Part shown: piece after piece, positions 6,200 to 7,926 of the stretch
Layout of the letters: each line of letters starts with the position of its first letter
Position numbering within the stretch: position 1 is the stretch's first letter
Origin: an uncultured Hyphomicrobiales bacterium
GTDB taxonomy: Bacteria > Pseudomonadota > Alphaproteobacteria > Rhizobiales > Beijerinckiaceae
Reading direction: 5' to 3'
Length of the DNA: 7,926 bases
Assembly: GCA_903903935.1 (NCBI GenBank)
Contig: CAIVAX010000420.1
Location: forward strand, 1-7,926
Translations under genes and position numbers: made by a program
The notes under the pieces: model-generated
What the model saw: the letters and a program-made list of their open reading frames with translations, nothing else
Database searches by the model: none
Told to the model about the DNA's origin: nothing

Positions 6200-6589
6200 A
6201 TGACAGCGATTGACAAATATCTTGCACCTAACTCTGCGGCACTTTCTCTGCGCCAGAAGCGCATGGAAATCCTGAGTTCCAACATCGCCAATGCGGCGAC
6301 GCCGAACTTTAAGGCTCGCGATATCGATTTTGAAGGCGCCTATCAGCAGGCCCTGTCAGGTGTCGATAAATTGACGACCACAAATTCCATCCACATGACA
6401 GCGACGACGGGAGGCCAAAATCCCGAGACTTTATATCGCACGCCCCAATCGCTTTCGCTGGATGGCAATACCGTCGAACTTCATGTCGAACAATTGAAGT
6501 TTGCAGAAAACGCCACGCGTTACGAAGCCTCACTGCAATTTCTCAATGATCGTATCCGCGGATTGAGAACCGCCTTGAGGGGAGAATGA
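6200..6589 (+). CDS. flgB: Flagellar proximal rod protein FlgB
   Basis: Proximal rod subunit, assembled in the periplasm next to FliE and the MS ring after export by the flagellar type III system. It has 129 residues from ATG 6200, a normal length. The N-terminal rod motif is SSNIANAATPNFKARDIDF (26-44), where the ATPNFKARDIDF form is typical of FlgB rather than FlgC. The C-terminal amphipathic helix runs from about VELHVEQLKFAENATRYEAS to the end. An in-frame TTG at 6191 is possible, but ATG 6200 gives the usual N-terminus; the ribosome binding site is weak. The gene is first after the sigma-54 promoter at 6149 and overlaps flgC by 4 bases (ATGA). Confidence 0.95.
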   Translation: MTAIDKYLAPNSAALSLRQKRMEILSSNIANAATPNFKARDIDFEGAYQQALSGVDKLTTTNSIHMTATTGGQNPETLYRTPQSLSLDGNTVELHVEQLKFAENATRYEASLQFLNDRIRGLRTALRGE

Positions 6590-7002
6590 TGAAACCACTT
6601 ACAATCTTTGACATTTCGGGTCGCGCTATGTCGGCCCAACAGGTCCGGCTCAATACGATCTCGAGCAATCTGGCCAATGCTGGCGCCGTGGCAAGCAGCA
6701 GTGAGACAGCTTATCGCGCTCTGCGTCCAGTGTTCGAAACACAATATTCAACCGATCCGAGCAATCCGGGTCTCGCCACTGTGGCGGCTGTCGACATCAA
6801 GCGCTCGGATGCGACACCCGAAAAGCGTTACGCGCCTACTCATCCACAAGCGGATAAGGACGGCTACATCTATGCCAGCAATGTCGACACCAATGAAGAG
6901 CTTGTCGAAATGCTGCAGACCTCACGTCAGTACCAGAACAATATTGAAGTTCTGTCGACTGCCAAAACCCTCATGCTCAAGACGTTGAACGTCGGAAAAT
7001 AA
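6586..7002 (+). CDS. flgC: Flagellar proximal rod protein FlgC
   Basis: Second proximal rod subunit, periplasmic. It has 138 residues, or 137 if the adjacent ATG at 6589 is used. The N-terminal helix carries SSNLANAGAVASSSETAYRA (27-46), where FlgC has the extended AYRALRPVFE continuation. The conserved C-terminal region is HPQADKDGYIYASNVDTNEE (about 86-105) and the helix MLQTSRQYQNNIEVLSTAK, matching the FlgC pattern. GAGGGGAG at 6577-6584 provides a strong ribosome binding site inside the end of flgB, and the ATGA overlap implies coupled translation. flgD follows with its ribosome binding site just after the flgC stop. Confidence 0.95.
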   Translation: MMKPLTIFDISGRAMSAQQVRLNTISSNLANAGAVASSSETAYRALRPVFETQYSTDPSNPGLATVAAVDIKRSDATPEKRYAPTHPQADKDGYIYASNVDTNEELVEMLQTSRQYQNNIEVLSTAKTLMLKTLNVGK

Positions 7003-7014
7003 TTGGAGTTTCAA

Positions 7015-7716
7015 ATGGCCGACCTCAATGCAACCTCACAAGCTTCTCTGGATGCTCTGCTCACAAAGCTAGGCGCAAAAAAATCGGATACGAGTGCAGC
7101 AACAACTCCCAAGAGCCAACTTGGACAGCAGGATTTTCTGAAACTGATGACTACTCAGCTTCAAAACCAGGATCCCTTCCAACCGCAGTCAAATGATCAG
7201 ATGATTGCGCAGATGGCACAGTTCTCAACCGTCTCGGGCATTACACAGCTCAACACAACCATGAGCAATGTCGCCACAGAGATTTCGACCAATTCTATTG
7301 CTACACTCGCCAACATCATCGGCAAAACAGTGCTTGTGCCTGGCAATGTAGCCATGCCTGATGACACAGGAGCAATCAGCGGCGCTGTGGATTTGCCCAC
7401 TGATGCAACCGATCTCACTGTGCAAATCACAAAGCCTTCAGGCGAACTTGTTAAAAGCTTAAGCCTTGGCGCTAATTCTTCTGGCCTAGTCGGCTTCCAA
7501 TGGGATGGCACTGACAGCAGTGGCAAGCCAGTTAGCGCATCAAGCTATAACATCAAAGCTCTGATGACGGCCGGCGGCAAACAGAGCGCAGCCAATACGG
7601 ATGTCTATGCGCCAATTACACAGCTCAATGTTCCCCATGCAGGTGAACAACAAACCATATCAGTTGCGGGCCTCGGTAATCTGAAGATGACCGACATCCG
7701 CGCCTATAAATACTGA
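7015..7716 (+). CDS. flgD: Flagellar hook cap / hook assembly protein FlgD
   Basis: FlgD forms a temporary cap at the tip of the growing hook that allows FlgE subunits to polymerise, and it is lost when the hook is finished. It has 233 residues from ATG 7015; GGAG at 7005-7008, six bases upstream, favours this over TTG 7003, which lies inside the ribosome binding site region. The N-terminal signature is LGQQDFLKLMTTQLQNQDPF (36-55), then the SNDQMIAQMAQFSTVSGI segment (59-76). The C-terminal half holds a tudor-like segment and the Ig-like domain, marked by GFQWDGTDSSGKPVSASSYN (160-179) and the final strand MTDIRAYKY. The gene lies 12 bases after flgC and 40 bases before flgE, in the usual order. 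Confidence 0.95.
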   Translation: MADLNATSQASLDALLTKLGAKKSDTSAATTPKSQLGQQDFLKLMTTQLQNQDPFQPQSNDQMIAQMAQFSTVSGITQLNTTMSNVATEISTNSIATLANIIGKTVLVPGNVAMPDDTGAISGAVDLPTDATDLTVQITKPSGELVKSLSLGANSSGLVGFQWDGTDSSGKPVSASSYNIKALMTAGGKQSAANTDVYAPITQLNVPHAGEQQTISVAGLGNLKMTDIRAYKY

Positions 7717-7756
7717 ACGCATCAAGCACCCATTCGACGAATAAGCGAGATCACAC

Positions 7757-7926
7757 ATGTCATTTTATACCTCACTCACTGGTCTGAACGGCGCGCAAGC
7801 GGACATCTCATCCATATCCAACAATATTGCGAACGTCGGCACGACGGGTTTTAAAAGATCACGCGCCGAATTCGGTGATATTTTTGCCACCTCACCATTG
7901 CAGGCTGCGAGCTCCGCGATTGGTTC
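7757..7926 (+). CDS. flgE: Flagellar hook protein FlgE, N-terminal 56 codons, cut by the window edge
   Basis: Structural subunit of the flagellar hook, exported through the rod and polymerised under the FlgD cap. Only the first 56 codons are present. They read SFYTSLTGLNGAQADISSIS, then NNIANVGTTGFKRSRAEFGDIFA, which is the conserved FlgE N-terminus, including the rod/hook motif and the FKRSRAEFGDIF continuation. GCGAGA just upstream (7745-7750) may serve as a ribosome binding site. No promoter is seen in the 40-base gap after flgD, so it should be read from the flgB promoter. The position after flgD supports FlgE over FlgF/FlgG, although the missing C-terminus prevents proof of hook-length. 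Confidence 0.92.
   Translation, partial: MSFYTSLTGLNGAQADISSISNNIANVGTTGFKRSRAEFGDIFATSPLQAASSAIG

Overview
This window is chromosomal DNA from an alphaproteobacterium. The evidence is the closely alphaproteobacterial reading of LepA (for example the stretches around [17 protein letters not shown] and the TGGL/DSMD region), the HrcA family member, and a sigma-54-dependent flagellar gene set. I cannot fix the order or genus from sequence alone. There is no sign of mobile elements, CRISPR, tRNA or rRNA. Coding density is high and the longest gap is about 136 bases.

Region 1 (1-2302, minus strand, plus a divergent spacer): housekeeping and stress genes. hrcA (heat-shock repressor) is followed by lepA (elongation factor 4), which runs off the left edge of the window. 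A nested palindrome that starts in the hrcA stop codon separates them. Region 2 (2303-3862, plus strand): glutaryl-CoA dehydrogenase (gcdH), which is complete and has its active-site residues, then a small membrane-anchored protein of unknown function 9 bases after it.

Region 3 (3863-7926, plus strand): part of a flagellar cluster. It has two transcription units, each preceded by a near-perfect sigma-54 (-24/-12) promoter. The first promoter reads into a short FlgE/FlgF/FlgG-family rod or hook-like protein, followed by two unrecognised small proteins and a FliL-type membrane protein. The second promoter lies just after fliL and reads into flgB, flgC, flgD and flgE (proximal rod, hook cap, hook); flgE is cut by the right edge. 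A candidate IHF-binding sequence lies at almost the same distance and in the same orientation upstream of both promoters, each starting at the stop codon of the preceding gene. This fits a shared, enhancer-dependent switch for building the rod and hook.

The least explained parts are the two unknown genes inside the flagellar cluster (4894-5364 and 5373-5582), the second FlgE-like gene upstream of the true flgE, and the palindrome between hrcA and lepA.
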